A DNA stretch of 64,000 nucleotides from assembly GCA_017562135.1 (NCBI GenBank), contig QEYB01000526.1, positions 124,001 through 188,000 of the forward strand, written 5' to 3'. The first letter of the stretch is position 1, and each line of letters starts with the position of its first letter. The stretch is from Dipylidium caninum (taxonomy: Eukaryota; Platyhelminthes; Cestoda; Cyclophyllidea; Dipylidiidae). Both the position numbers and the translations under genes were made by a program. Positions 34,073 to 58,300 of this stretch are shown in pieces. Under the pieces are notes generated by a model. It did not search any database, was not told where the DNA came from, and worked only from the letters and a program-made list of their open reading frames with translations.

Positions 34073-35798
34073 ATGGGGTTTATCTACTCCACCAACTGTC
34101 AACTGATGCGGCGCCCGGCGGAGAACGAGGGTCCTCAAGCCGTCCCCACCATCGCCTCAAGCCCGCACGACCCACTCGAGAGGGTCGGCCCCTCTCCTCC
34201 GCCCCCGTCCCGTCCCCAGCCCCAGCTTCACTCCGACACCCTCAAATCCGCCGAGGTTCGTCAGAACGAGCGCGCCGCCTCGCTGCCACACTGTCCACCA
34301 CACCTCGCCACCCGCATCGCAGCCTCCACCTCGAGTGGTGCGCGTCCCACTTGGCAGCAGGAGGGGGACGGGGACGGGGGAACCGAGGGGCGAGGACGGT
34401 GCGGAGGTGCCGAGCCACCGGCGGCGCACTCGACCGCGACTGGAGGCCATGGGTCGCCGGTGCGGAGAGATCTCGGCAAGAAATCAGGCCGCCATTCACT
34501 CTCCAACACGGTTCAAGCGCCTTCGCGACCGCTGTGGAGCGCTTCAAGAGCGCGTCCAAGCTCGGATCGGCCACAGCGATGCGCGGGGAAAGCGGACGGG
34601 CCCCAGCCGAGGCTCCTCTCAGCTAAACGAAGCGGGCAGCAGACGCCCAACTCGAACGGAAGCCTCGGGTTCTCGAGACGCCACGCCGATCCCCCGACGA
34701 CAGGCAGGAACGCACGAGCCCGAGTAACGGCAGCGCGGCAGTTGACGACTGACTGCGAGTCAGCGACGATGGACTGCCAACGGGCTGACCGAAACGATCC
34801 GCGAGCGCTTCCCCCCCCCCCCATCGGGAACCGGAGCCCCGCGGAAGGGGCGAGCAGCTGGAGAAAAACACTCGTGCAAATGCGAGAAAGTCGTCGCATT
34901 TCCCCAAACCACCGATTCCCATTTCGTTAACAGCACTGACAAGCGGGCGACGTCTGCAGCCCGGTGACAAGGCGGTGAGTGGCATCTCCCCACAGACTCG
35001 GTGTGCGACGATTTGGAGGGAATTTGGCTCAGCTTCTCGCAGCCTTTTGACGTCAACGCCGGCGAGTCTCTGCGTCACTCCGCCGCCGGCGTGTGCTGGC
35101 TCCGCCCCGGCGACGCCGTGGGTGCGCGGGTCTCCGAGTTTTACGTCACGAAACGGTTCTCTTCTCGAGGAGGCGGAGGGCTGGAGGACTTCAGGGCGCC
35201 AACGGAGTGGATGCTCTGCGCCGGAACACGCAAACAACTGGCTGCTCTCGCCCCGTCTCCGCGCCCAACGACCAGTCCGTCGCTGACGGAGAGCTGGAGA
35301 ACGTGCGCGCGTCGCCTTCGCCAGTCCCGTCGACAGCAGGTGGAAAAGTCGGGTTCACAACGCGCACCGTTGGACGACTCCGGCGTGGTGGTGGCTGGGG
35401 AGTCGGAAATTCGCCCGCAAGTCGCCGCCACAGTCTTCTCGGGCCACACCCGAGCAAGCGGTGGATGGCGGGACGCGGGTACCCGCAAAACGACATCAAA
35501 CACCCAATGGCTGTGGCTGCTTTTAACGCGCCATCTCATCACCCAGGCGCCTCGACCCTCCAACACCAGTCTCCGCGGCACCTCGCTCGACCTGGAGGCT
35601 GCCAACGACCCTCTGGTCGCCCGATCGGCAAGTGCCGGCGAGGGGAGAGGCCAAACACCCGGGCCCCTGACCCCAGGTCAGTCGGATCAAACGCGCGCTC
35701 CAGCTGCCGTCTACCGACCTCGTCCCCTCATCCGCCCGATGAGGAGAAGAAGCGTCTCCACCCTCCCCAAACTCCGCCTCAGCTCACGGAGCCAGTAG
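34073..35798 (+). CDS. Doubtful orphan ORF pair between DSCAM and ArgRS
   Basis: Two long plus-strand frames: 34073-34930 (285 codons, starts MGFIYSTNC with a Gly-2) and 35001-35798 (VCDDLEGIWLSFSQPFDVNA...). The products are rich in Arg, Ser, Pro and Thr; I recognise no domain. The only obvious donor/acceptor pair between them (GTGAGT at 34976, CCACAG before 34997) would give a 21-nt intron and does not connect the frames. High GC and long antisense frames make chance openness plausible. Treat as hypothetical. Confidence 0.2.
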
Positions 35799-35938
35799 TG
35801 AGGGGAGCATGTTGCTGGCATAAGAAAAAGTTCTGCAAATGTGTCTATATCAAACGCCGAAAGAGGAGAAGAAGGGAGACATAAAGGGGAGAGGAGGGGG
35901 GAAGTCGAGACCACAGAAGGAGGGCAAAGAGGCACAGC

Positions 35939-38900
35939 CTACATCTTCTCCACCGTCTCTATGCCCAGAATGTCGAAACAACACTTCATCACCGTTGCGG
36001 TCGCCTCACAGAGCATGATCCGCGACTCGTGGATCTTCACAATCCTGCCTGAAGACGCGGAAATGGAAAGTTGTTGTTAGGATGCTTGGGTAGCGGTGGA
36101 GAGTTAAGCAGTCACTCCGCCAAACTCACCATTCTCCCTTTCAATGCAGTAGCAGGCGTCGTAGAACTCGGTAAACGCACAGCTGACTTCGTAGAGGTAG
36201 TCGCAGAGCTTGTGGAAGAGGAGATCCTCCTCCAACTTGATCAAAATCTCCGGCAGGCGACAGAGCATCTTCCCCAGCTTTAACTCTTTCGGATGTCCCA
36301 AACTTGTTTGCACCGTTTTCCGAACTCGGGCGAACTCCCCCTCACTCCAGCCCGTGTTCCGCGCGATGGATCTGACCGGAGTGGAGGAACATGCCGCAAA
36401 CGATGTTGACTCAGAGGTGGCGAGGTGGGGGAGGGGGGCGGAGGGAGGAAGGGAGGGAGGGTAAGGGGGCATCGGCAGGGGGACGAGACGGCTTCTAACT
36501 CACCTAATCCGAGTGTAGGCGTAGAGTAGGTAGGCGGCTGTGTTACCTCGGTCGTCCAACATCTGAAAGGAATTGCAAAGGGAATCGAGAAAGGCGGATG
36601 ACCGGGGAAACAACGAGTACCACGGCATCGGAGGGGGATTTGAGGGCCCTGGGCTCGCCTCTCGTGACTGCGGACCAAGTCCTGACGCAGAAACAGGGCG
36701 ACGAGGCCCAAGCCCCAAATAGCTGAACGGGCTTGTAGCAGAGGAGTTCGAATACACACAATCATGAACGAAGGCAGAGTCGCCAGATAGGTGAAATCAA
36801 TTGAGAAGAAATCAAAGTTGTCAGATAAAAAAGTTAATGATTTCGACCACCCCCCAGCTTCCCACCTTGGAGTTTATAACCCATTCTCAAGGGAGAAAGA
36901 GACACGGACGTAGTAGACAGTGGCTTCTTCTCAAAAACGTCAAAACTCTTCGCATTTAAATAAAAACAGTTGAAAGTTAAAGACGCAAATTACCTTGTCG
37001 AAGGAGAATACGTAGTCATTAATGCGATTGTGCGAGAGATCGGCGTATTTGATGCAACCGTAGGCAACTGCCTCAGCAGCCCGCTCCTGCTCCTCGGGAG
37101 TTAACTCCTTATCGCGTCCCTTTTCGACTAACTTCTTTCTAGCCCGCTCCACACCCTCGTTAAGGAGGTCAATCAACTTCACAGTGTCCCGGAGCGAGTC
37201 TTGAACTTCTTCCTGTCTTCTCCCAGCACCACACCGAAGGCCACATGCTCCAACTTGTGCCGCATGGGGTCGGCAAAACCGCAGACTTCGGCGCCGGAGA
37301 AAATGGTCTGCAAGTGAGTGCTCTGGCCCGAGTCCACCACGTAAATGATGCGGTCGGCGCCTTCTTCGACAATTCGCTGACGAATTGCCGCCATGTCAGA
37401 AGTGTCGTAGGTAAAACCGCCATCAGATTTGACAATAATTAAGGGGATCTCCGACACCGGAGTCCACATTATCTTCCGACCTTCGTCGAGTTCTAACAGG
37501 CCGCGTTCGTCGAGGAATTTGACCACATCGACCATTCGCGATTGGTAGAACGACTCGCCTCGTGGAATGAGATCCCGAATACGCATGCGGCGATAGATCT
37601 CGTTGAATTCTACACAGAAACAACCGCAAGGTTAGTGAGAAAAAAACCAACAATTCTGCCTCAAGGAAAAGTGGGTTCTACCTCCCTTGAAAAATGCCTT
37701 AGTTTGCTAAATGAGTACCAAATACTCAGTCTATTACATCCTCACCATGATGATCTGAGTGCCTTTTACCTCTGGCTGAAGATAAACACCTAAAGGAAGC
37801 ACTCTTTGTGGAGACCGAAATGAGCTACTCGCTTGGGGCTTTACTAAATTAAAGCACCAACTTCGATTGAGAGTGCGTTGGAAGCTGAAGAGGAGGGCGG
37901 ATTTGAAGACGAGATCAGAATTAAAGGGCCGGTACAAAACTAAGAAGTGGGAATGCAAATGTGAGAAGACAATGACGACGGGAAAGGCTCGGCCAATACT
38001 CTAGAGAAAAAGGGTCATCTAGCACATAAAAAGCGGAAGTCTCTTGGGTCAGCTTCCAAGAGACTTGTGACACACAGACAAATGAACAGAAATAGGACCA
38101 AAAATTTTAAATACTTGTAAGAACGGTTTAGCTAGGATTGACAAAACCGATTGGGAATTAGAACTAAAAACGAGAAGGTAGTTAGATCAGACTGGAAATT
38201 TAAATTGCGGTAAAAGGCATTCCAAAGTGGAGAGAGAAAAACGAACCGGCTTTAGAGGCATCACAGATCTTCTCCCAGTTCTTAATGTTTTCGGGATCGT
38301 AGGCCTGCAATTTGACCACAGCCTCATACGATCGTTTTTTAAAGTCCTCATCCGCATCGAAACGCTGTTTCGCCTCCTTGTAGAACTTCTGCAAATCGCT
38401 AATTGGCAAAGGCCTATCGCCAAGGTCGGAGAAAGTGTCCTTCAAGTGGGCAATCAACATGCCAAACTGAGTGCCCCAGTCGCCCAAATGATTGAGCTTC
38501 AACACGTTATGCCCCATAAAGGCAATGAGGCGGGAGACACTCTCCCCTATAATTGTCGACCTTAAAAAAATAATGAATTTAACAATGGTCTTTGAGAGAT
38601 AAAGTTTGAAATATAACAACAGAGAACCAACCGAAGATGTCCAACATGCATTTCTTTTGCAATATTTGGACTAGACATATCCACAATACACTTTAGGCGA
38701 CGAATTGGTGGGGCCAAAGAGAAACCGAGACGAACGAGTTTGGTAACCTCCTTTTCGACAAAACTTCGAGAGATGAATATGTTAATAAAACCCGGTCCCC
38801 CGATATCAACCTTATCGATTACGGGAGATTTCGCCAAATGCTCACAAATCCGGGTAGAAACATCACGAGGTGATACTTTCTCGCCATTCTTGGATAATTC

Positions 38901-39300
38901 TTTGGACAAGCTAAGGGCATTATTGCATTGGTAGTCGCCGTAAGTGAGGTTGGTAGCGGGGGTTATGGCAGCAGATACACTGGTCAGTTCCGGGAAGGCC
39001 TTTTTGATTGCTAGGTCGAAGGTAGCAATAAGAGCACCGAGTACAGATGTTTTGATGAGTCGAGAGGGTTTTTTCCACGTTGCTGATGGCCTATAATAAT
39101 TAGGCGCGGATAAAAATGCTGCAAACCTTCTCAAGTTGATCTCTCTGATAAAGGAGTTTGGAATGCTCTTCGTACAGTAGATTGAGGTTCACAAACTTTG
39201 GTTGATTCAAGGTATTCTCTAACTCCGACGCGAGACCGTCAACACGCTTAAGCATGACGAAATCGACGACAGCAGACAAATCAATGAAGGACGACCTCAT
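35939..39300 (-). CDS. RARS1: Arginyl-tRNA synthetase, cytosolic
   Basis: Class I synthetase charging tRNA-Arg. Exons leftwards: 39300-39127, 39090-38632, 38560-38247, 37609-36994, 36562-36504, 36371-36130, 36048-35939. Exon 1 codes an N-terminal coiled-coil leader ([20 protein letters not shown]), as in the long form of animal ArgRS that joins the multisynthetase complex. Signatures: [26 protein letters not shown]-box [68 protein letters not shown]-equivalent [47 protein letters not shown], ending [11 protein letters not shown] then TAG. Two frame breaks are seen: one extra A in the A6 run of exon 2 (39069-39074) and one missing G near 37188-37190 in exon 4. Everything else is intact, so assembly error is likelier than a pseudogene. 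Confidence 0.92.
39091..39126 (-). other. 36-nt intron in ArgRS
   Basis: Donor GTTTGC after the LEK codons, acceptor ATTATAG. Removing it gives [13 protein letters not shown], a continuous coiled-coil-like run. The donor is weak, and the frame break just downstream in the A6 run makes the join slightly uncertain. Introns this small are common in flatworms. Confidence 0.55.
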
Positions 39301-40200
39301 TTACTTAGTTAAACAACTCTATGATTGCCATTTGGAAACCCTTTTAGTGCCGTTTACGTTTAGCATTCATGGAGATCGGAATATTCAAGAAAATAGCGAA
39401 TTGTTAGTATAGAGAATTTTAGTGTGTTGTTGATTTCTTGAGGATTTTGCTGAAAACACACTTATCCGGAATATTGTGGTCTTTGGAGAGTTTTAATCCA
39501 TTACGAATGTTTCGCACACTTTTGCAATGATTTTTGCCTTCTACTCTTTAAAACCGCTTTGAAATGGGGTGATCAGTCCAGTTTTACTAGTACCTGCTCA
39601 ATTTACCCAGATTACAATTCCACACATCAATGCCAGTAACGTCTTATCCACTCCTCTGTGTCTACTCCATTCTTTATTAATTACAAACGTAGCTTTTGGA
39701 ACACCATTAATTACACTTCCTCAATCAGAACTATTACTATCCGCCCACCACTCGGTCAGTGTCTCGCATTCAAATAAAGCCTACCCTGAAGGGCCATGAT
39801 TATTCTGACGAAAACACTTTAATGGAAAACAAACTTTGCTCGGAACAACCGATCGCCGCTCACATCAGAATTTAGAACCACATTCCTACGTCACCGATTG
39901 GGGACAATTGAACTCATTCAATTCGCTCAAACTTCATCACTTACTAGTTGCCAACTTGTTCATACAGGAAAGAGAAAAATACTTATTATATATTTACTCG
40001 ATTTCGTTTATCTGAATCGCAGGAAAGGGGGAATAAGATGAAGTGATCGCAAAATGGAAGCTACTGGCGACATCTTCAGAAATCACAGAGACATACACAC
40101 AAAAGCAGATAGAAAAGTGGTGATGCATTTTGGGCCGCTAGGAGGTAAGGAAGGTGAGGCCTGTACAGGAAACAAATGCCCTCTTCCCCCACCCCCGACA
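39301..40200. other. ArgRS-PI4KB intergenic spacer
   Basis: AT-rich 0.9 kb between the ArgRS start and the PI4KB stop, both on the minus strand. It must hold the PI4KB 3' UTR and the ArgRS promoter. A minus-strand AATAAA lies at about 39673-39678. No gene seen. Confidence 0.5.
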
Positions 40201-51309
<11,109 letters not shown>

Positions 51310-51336
51310 GAGAAGAAGCGATGGAGCATGATGGGC

Positions 51337-53100
51337 CTGGAGAAACAAATAAAACTAGTTCATCTGCATCAGCAGAGGTCACTGTGACGCTAAACGCCCT
51401 GATTACCATTTTGAATACAAAAGGGTGAAAATTAAACAAAAGAACTATTGGAGAAAGTAGAGGGAGAAATTGGGTGGAAAAAAAGACTTCAAACACCAAG
51501 GAAAACACTAATGATGTAAAGAATATGTAAGAAAAAAGTTATCGCATCAGGCCCTTGGTGTGTACGTGAGAAGGTAAAGATATATAAGCCTTGCACACAT
51601 ATTAATTGTGTTTCTACGACCCATAATACCGAATATGCACCGTGAAAATGATAAGCATAGAGAGACATGTATAAAAAGCGTAACCAAATATAAAGAAAGC
51701 AAAGTTTGGTAAAAAAGCGTTTGCAGGGGCCGTGACGATCACCTACCATGAGGGTTTTTGACGTGAAATCTAACCTGTAGAGGGATAGATACGAGGATAG
51801 TTCGACAAAGCGACAGAACGCCCTCGCACCAACGTTATATAACACCCGCGGAAGACTGACCAAATTAGTATTTATTCATTGGTCCGTGTTTTAATGAACA
51901 CAGTTGTTTGCTTGTTTACCGCAGTGTATAACTTATTGTAGAATTATTAAGTTCTCTTGCGTATTTACAAAAATTATACATCAGATTATGTGTTACATTT
52001 ACGTAACGACCAGTGCGTCGATTCAGTGATGCTCGAATTATCTTACCACTGGTGTTCGTGTTTAAGCCTTTCCACTATTAATTTCAAACTGTAATTGTAA
52101 AATGTTAAGACACTTAATTTCAGTAAGGTTCGAATCTTGAGAATGCTGCCGATGGAATACGCAGTTGGGTTCTAATGAATTCGAGCAAGTACTGCCGGGT
52201 CGATAAACGAACAACAACCACAACAACAACATATTTACTATTAGCTTCTGTAGTCCACCTCCGCACCGTTCTAGCGGACTATCGCAAACGTCTCGGACAA
52301 GTCCTCTCCTTGATACGAAATGAAAACTGAAGGCTCCCATTGTTAAGGGATTTTCTTGAGAGCAATGAGAAGCAAGGCTGTCTAATTCCCATCAAAAATT
52401 CTGTTTACGTGCATCAAGTGAAGGCTTTGTTACCTGAGCCACGATCCTCTTAGGAAAGTGAGACATCACTGACGGTATAAAATGTGTAAAATCGATAGCC
52501 TTTATCGTATTGGTGGCCTTTTTTTAGGAGAAATTCCACCAAAATCCGTTGGTAGATACAACATTGTGACATGCAAACCACAGTGATTATTTAGCCCCCT
52601 TGAGGCGTTGTCTTGTGGACAATTTTCCAAGAAGTTCCTAATCATACATGTGGACTTCCTGTCCCCAAAAATTTGAATAGATCCATGTTCGAAAACTCGA
52701 TTTGTTTCCTGCGATTGGCCAACACGAGGCCACATTCCCATTGGCCGGCAAAACAAACCCTTAAAAATATTATTCAATGGATTATAAAAGAGAGATATGA
52801 ATGCCACTAAAGTGCTCACCAAATTCAGGTAATCGGGTGCCCAGAAGGCGGTTGTGGCTATCCTCGAGGGAAGAACAACCGCGTTCCCGTGCATTCGGCC
52901 ACTTGAGCGGATTCGTCCACTCAACGGGTCTCCCCGAAAGTGTCACTTGTCACACGCCAACACGCCGTGGTGGACGCCGCAAACTGAGGCATCCATGAGG
53001 CAGACGGGGTCCAGACTGGCATTACTGACGAGGACTACGCCTTTCGCCCAAGAGGGAAGGCGTTTGGTGGAGCGAATGGCATTCCACCAACCTGCCGTCC
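51337..53100. other. Upstream flank of PI4KB, no gene recognised
   Basis: AT-rich to 52.5 kb, then mixed. It probably contains the PI4KB promoter and 5' UTR exons. The 140-codon minus frame at 52502-52924 and the 124-codon frame at 51489-51863 have no family signature. Confidence 0.4.
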
Positions 53101-55310
53101 TCGGGGCGATTTGGCGGTGAGGGAAGCTCGGGCACCTCGTCGTCTGCCACCGACCATCCTCTCTGCCCCTTCCCCTTCCCCTTCCCCTTCCCTTCCCCTT
53201 CCCCTTCCCGTCCTCGGCGCCTCCTCCTCCTCCGAGGCGTCGTTGACAGGCTGCGGGAGGAGAAACGATGCCTCCTCACCGGCTTTCAGCGTGGAGGACG
53301 CGAGCGAAGGAGTCGGCGGCGCTGGTCGACGAGGGGCGCTGCGCGCGCAGGGGACGATTGTGTCTCTCGCGGTGGCTGCCTCACACGGCGTGTCTCCGAG
53401 GGAAAACGGAGTCTGCAGTCACCTCCTCGTGTGCCGTGGAGTGGAACGGTGCTCGGACTCGAGATCACCGTCTCCACGCCGCAGAAATGGTGGACAACGA
53501 CGAGCGTTGCCGTGGAAATGGCGTTGGAGGAGGGCGACTTCACCTCGCGGGCGGCGGCTGAACGTGGACGAAGCCGTCGAACGGTGCACTGTTGGGTGTC
53601 TCCTGCGCGTCGTCTTGGCTCCTCCTCCTCCTCCTCGGCTCCTCCTCCGAAGCGCAGTGGACAGCCTGCTGGCGGAGGAACGACGCCCGCCTGCCCGTCC
53701 GTTCCCCGCCTCCACCTCCACCTCCACCTCCACCTCCACCTTCACCTCCACTTCATCTTCCGCTCCCTCACACTCGGGAGAACAAAAGACGACGCGGTGG
53801 ACCGGAAAGAACAAATGAGCATCGCCCCCTGGGCGAGGAGGAGATGGAGGAGAAGGAGGAGGAGGAGGAGGAGGAGGAGGAGGAGGAGGAGGCGGCGGCG
53901 GCGGCGGCGGCGGCGGCGGCTGCGGCGGCGAAGAAGGCGAACGTGGGCGAGAGAGAGGAGGCGGGGGGAGGGGAAGACAGAAACGGAGCTGGGAGGAGGC
54001 GGAGGGAGGAGCGGAGAAGAAGAGGAAAGAAGGAGGCTGGGCGTGAGGCGTGGGGCGTGTGGGCGTGGGGCGCGAGAGGTGGCTGATGAGTCTGCGGGAG
54101 GACGAGGGAAGAAAAAGGTGACAATCGCTTCACGAGGACCCACAGACTGCCGGGCAGGTGGGGGTGGCAGGCGAAGAGATGCCCCACCGCCTCGCGGACA
54201 GCGGCTGCACTCCTCCGGCTGCTCCTTCACGACGGCGAGTTGTCGGCCCCTCGCCGTCCTTGTGGTGTCGCGAGGGCGTCGGCACCGCGTGCAAAACGGC
54301 GGATGGGCGGAAGGTGGTGCGGAGGGCGGAGAGGAGGCGAGCCAGGGACGAGCGGTGTGCGGGCGGACGAACGGACGGGTGGGCGGACGGGCGGGCGAGA
54401 GGAGGGAGGCGTTGAAGCGAATCGGCGGGGAAGGAGCGCTCCGAGGCGGAGGGCGAGCGCACGAGCGGACGAGCGGACGAGCAGACGAGAGACAACGAGG
54501 GAGAAGCGCGGCAGGGCGAAAGGACGAGAGGGCCGGAGCGCGGCCGACAGTTTGGACAGCATTTCCGGCCACCGCTCGTCTCCTCCTCGTCTTCTCCTCG
54601 TCCCCTCCGTCTACGCGGATTCGTCGAGCCGAAATGCCCTCCTCGACCTCTCCACCGCCTCCGCCGTCTCGTCCACTGCCTTCCGGTGCTGACCGACGTC
54701 CGCTCGTGCGCAATCCTCACCACCCGCGTCGCTGCCACCTCGCGGGGCGCTCCGCCCTCCACCTTGCCGTGGCCGAATGCGCTGCCACCGCGACAATTCG
54801 CCCCACCCTCATACCCCCCCCCCAACCCCCCCCCTCCTCGCTACCCTTCTCGTCTCTCGCCTCCTCGCCACCTCGCCTCCTCACCTCCCCGACGGTGCGA
54901 CATTTCCTGTTCCTCGCTTGACTCCGCTCAGCGGTGGCTTTTCCGCCTGTCTTGGTGGACAGACAACTCTCGAATGGCCGCAGCCCTCGGGGCTGTCGCA
55001 TTCGCTCATTCGGTCAACAGTCGCCCGCAACGCCGCCTGCCTTCGTCTCCTCGGCCGTCTGGACGCGCGTCGGCGCCTCGTCTGTTGTCGTCGGCTGCGC
55101 CGGAATCCCTCAAGTGGCGTCTGGTTCAGTCAGCCGACGATGGCCTTGAACTTGAGGCCACAAATCGTTGCTCGTGTCGCCTCAGCTACTCAACCGATCC
55201 CCTGCGCCCTCTCTACGGCCTGGTGGCAATTTTCTACTCCCCCTGACGTGTGCATCCCTAAATTCCGCCACTCTGAATGGCAGAAACGTTATGTTGAAGT
55301 CCCAGTTTGA
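53101..55310. repeat. GC-rich low-complexity block
   Basis: Very GC-rich with stacked simple repeats: CCCTTCC near 53165-53210, CCACCT near 53706-53750, GGA then GGC runs at 53836-53930, and GGACGA/GGGCGGAC motifs near 54340-54490. Long frames exist in all six readings (up to 496 codons), yet every product is low complexity. I call no gene. It may be a CpG-island-like promoter region. Confidence 0.5.
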
Positions 55311-58300
55311 TTTGAATGGCCGGCATTAACTCTCCGCTAATTTCGCCGGGAGGCCGCGGTCTCTCGGCTCTCAGCTCCAGTTTTCCCAAGTCCCCGGGGG
55401 AAAACTTCAGCGGAGACATTGAATAAGTTCGGCCACAGCGAGGCTCTTTGACACCGAGGCTCCTCCTTCACTCCTGCAGCCTTGAACCAGGCATCGGAAG
55501 CCTTTGTACACTCATAAATTTTTCTTTCGATGAGATTTTATTCGGTCCAACTCCACAATTGTTCAACACAACCGTGGAACCCGGAAGAATAAATTCAAGA
55601 CTTTAACCAGTCCAAAATCCTGATTGGAACAAAGGACTTTGTCACATCCGGAATCGCGGGCCTCGCCTCCTCCAGAAGGGTGATTAGCCTGTCATTAGAA
55701 AGACATAATTTTGAGGCTGTTGCCGGGGCAGGAGTGAATTACACTGCGCCAAATTCAATGGTCTCCAAGGCTGTCCGCTCCGGGGAGAAAAGGTGAGATG
55801 GCGGGGGCGGAGGCGGGCGCCGGGGGGGTGGCAAAGCCCAACAATGGGAGGAGGGAGGAAGAGGCTGACAACAAAGCGTCGGAAGTGGAGTAAACCTGAG
55901 GCGAAGTTGGGAAAATTGCAAAAAAGGAGATGAACGGAAGAAGACAGTCGATTGGAAAGGTTTGTCTGAGGCTTCCCCTCTTCAGCTATCCATCTAAGTA
56001 TTTTTCCGCTTATGAACCTGTTTGGGTCCGCCCTCCTTGACGTCTGACTCGTCCCGAGCCGCGTTGTAAACGGGGAAGCCCTCCGCTGCTACAATGTCAT
56101 CCTATTTACTCACTTACATCTGTTAACTTAGAGATGCGGCCTTGTGAATAAGAAATTGTTCCAAATCTCCTGATATTGGCTCAGGCCATCCCTCTCCCTT
56201 CCGCTCTCAACTTCCCACGGGCAGGCGTTCTGCCATTCTGGGAACTCACCAATGATGGGACAATGGACACTTCAGGGTGTGCCGCCTTTGTTAATGGCCG
56301 ATTGTGCAAGCATTTATCTATTTGTGGAACGTTTGAGAAATGAATTATTCAACAGCAACCTCCTTGCGGAGTTTAATCATTCTCATCATCATATCCGCGC
56401 TCCCTTCCTCATCGGACATTCCGTCTCCGTAGCAGAAAGTGTGTTTCTTCGGCCACCTGCACAAGATCTCATCACTAGATGCTGAGCAAAAAACTAGAAC
56501 ATGTTTTGAATAACTTGTTTTCGGATGAAGTCACCGATAGAAACCATGTGGAAAAGGTATAATTAAGAAAAAGGAAGAATTGACAAAGTTAAAAGCCCAC
56601 ACTAACTTGGCTTCAGCTTTCCCCTATTTTCTTAAAAAGTTGTCATAAATATGACGGCTTCATTCGGTTCTCACAACGCCATAATTATCTACTTCATTCC
56701 AATTAATGGCCTATTTTCCCCACCTAGCGGAATTACCTGGAATCATTTCCAAAATACAAGGTTTTAATTAAAATTTTTTTAATTTGTTCAAATTATCTGA
56801 TTCTGAATTATAATACGAGGGGTTAAATTACAGAAGCCGGCTTTTAAGTTACTAATTGTTTAGGTTTCCATGTGACATGGTGTCTCGCAAATAATTGAAA
56901 TGCAACCTAAACCGACTGTTCTGTGGAGTGCCGCCACGCCAGGCTTGGTAGTTAAAACACTGGGATATACTTTAGGGACTTTGGGGTCCTGATAATCTTT
57001 GCGATATCATCTTTTTCACCTGTTACTCCAAATTACGTGGTGACAACTACGCTTTTAGGACTGGATGCTGGCATGGATAAGCGGAACTCAAAAATTATGA
57101 TGCCCGGAGTAACGAGGTAGAAACTTGTGGATGTAATTTGTCCCAAAGGAACAGTTTGGGTTTTGAAATTGTCTACTCTAAAAGTGCAGAGTATTCCGCG
57201 TGTTTAAAACGCAACTTTTTCGACACGGTCATTTTAATAATAGCGGATATCACTACTCGTTAGGTCAAATATAAGGCATTTTTAAACGACGTCTATTAGC
57301 TTGGAAGTTTCGTTCCTTTTCGCGGAACAACCGTGCGATGGCGACAAAGTTAGACCTTACGCCGTAGCAAGGTATCCTCGTGTTTCGTTCATTAGATTAT
57401 GCCCAAATCGGCAGCTGTTTCAAGGTTTAACAAAGCTAAATTAATTTTAATTACCTCATAAAATTCCCATCAGATTGCGGTTGTTTAAAGTTCCAAGGCC
57501 TCCATTCTTTCACTCACTTCACACTGGGTCTTGGCGGTAGGAGAGTTTCATCAACCATTTTTCATGCCGTTACAATTTTCTCCTCTGTGGACTTTAGACA
57601 TAGACGAGGAAGTGGATCTTAACGCTAAGTGATTCACAGTGCGACATGAGACAGATCAGACTGTGCGGTAAGGCTCTCGCCGGACGGGAAACGACATAAA
57701 TGCACGTTCCGCTCTCCTCTCGCGCCCTACACGCCACAGCTCGTCCACAAGAGACGCAGAGGGGCCATGATTCCAAATTAAGTGCCCTTTTCTAAATCAG
57801 TAGATTGTAACGGCTGGGCAGAAGCCGCGGGAATGCGTTTTTTCCTCACTTTGAAGCCTGGGAAAAGGGAGCAATTTAATAGAGCCGCAATGGACAGAGG
57901 CGAGGGAAGTCACCTCGCAGAAGGGATACACGTCCTCCAAGTCGTTGAATTTGTCATGTCAAGCAGAGCTCTTATCTCCCATTTTCTTTATTTTCCCTAC
58001 TTACGCGACCTTTGTTTACCTGAGGGATGATTTGACCAAACCACCTGGTTACGGAGGTGAGTCGTCGGAGGCGGTGCCAACCTCAGTCATTGAAAAAGGG
58101 TACAGTGAAGGATTCGCCTGTGAAATTTCCTTTTTCGACACGTCTTTGTTCTTATCAACTTGGCAAGGTAAAAAATGACAGTAAAAAGTGGTTCAGTGCA
58201 GAGAAACTTGTTGTGTCACATATATGTGACGTTGATGAAAGGATCAAAATGGGACGATTGACATTCATTTTTAATCGTAAACTTGGCGATACACTGCAAG

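Noticed and set aside
34623..35237. 204-codon minus-strand ORF
   Set aside because: Antisense shadow in GC-rich DNA; no domain and no splice context.
36940..37182. Separate short ORF beginning [14 protein letters not shown]
   Set aside because: It is the continuation of ArgRS exon 4 after the missing base near 37188-37190, not a separate gene.
52946..52981. Minus-strand CGVHHGVLACDK, reminiscent of a nuclear-receptor zinc finger
   Set aside because: Cys spacing is wrong, a stop follows at once where the next Cys should be, and no P-box or second finger follows.
53431..54921. 496-codon plus-strand ORF
   Set aside because: It is a translation of GGA/GGC and related simple repeats; the opposite strand is equally open.
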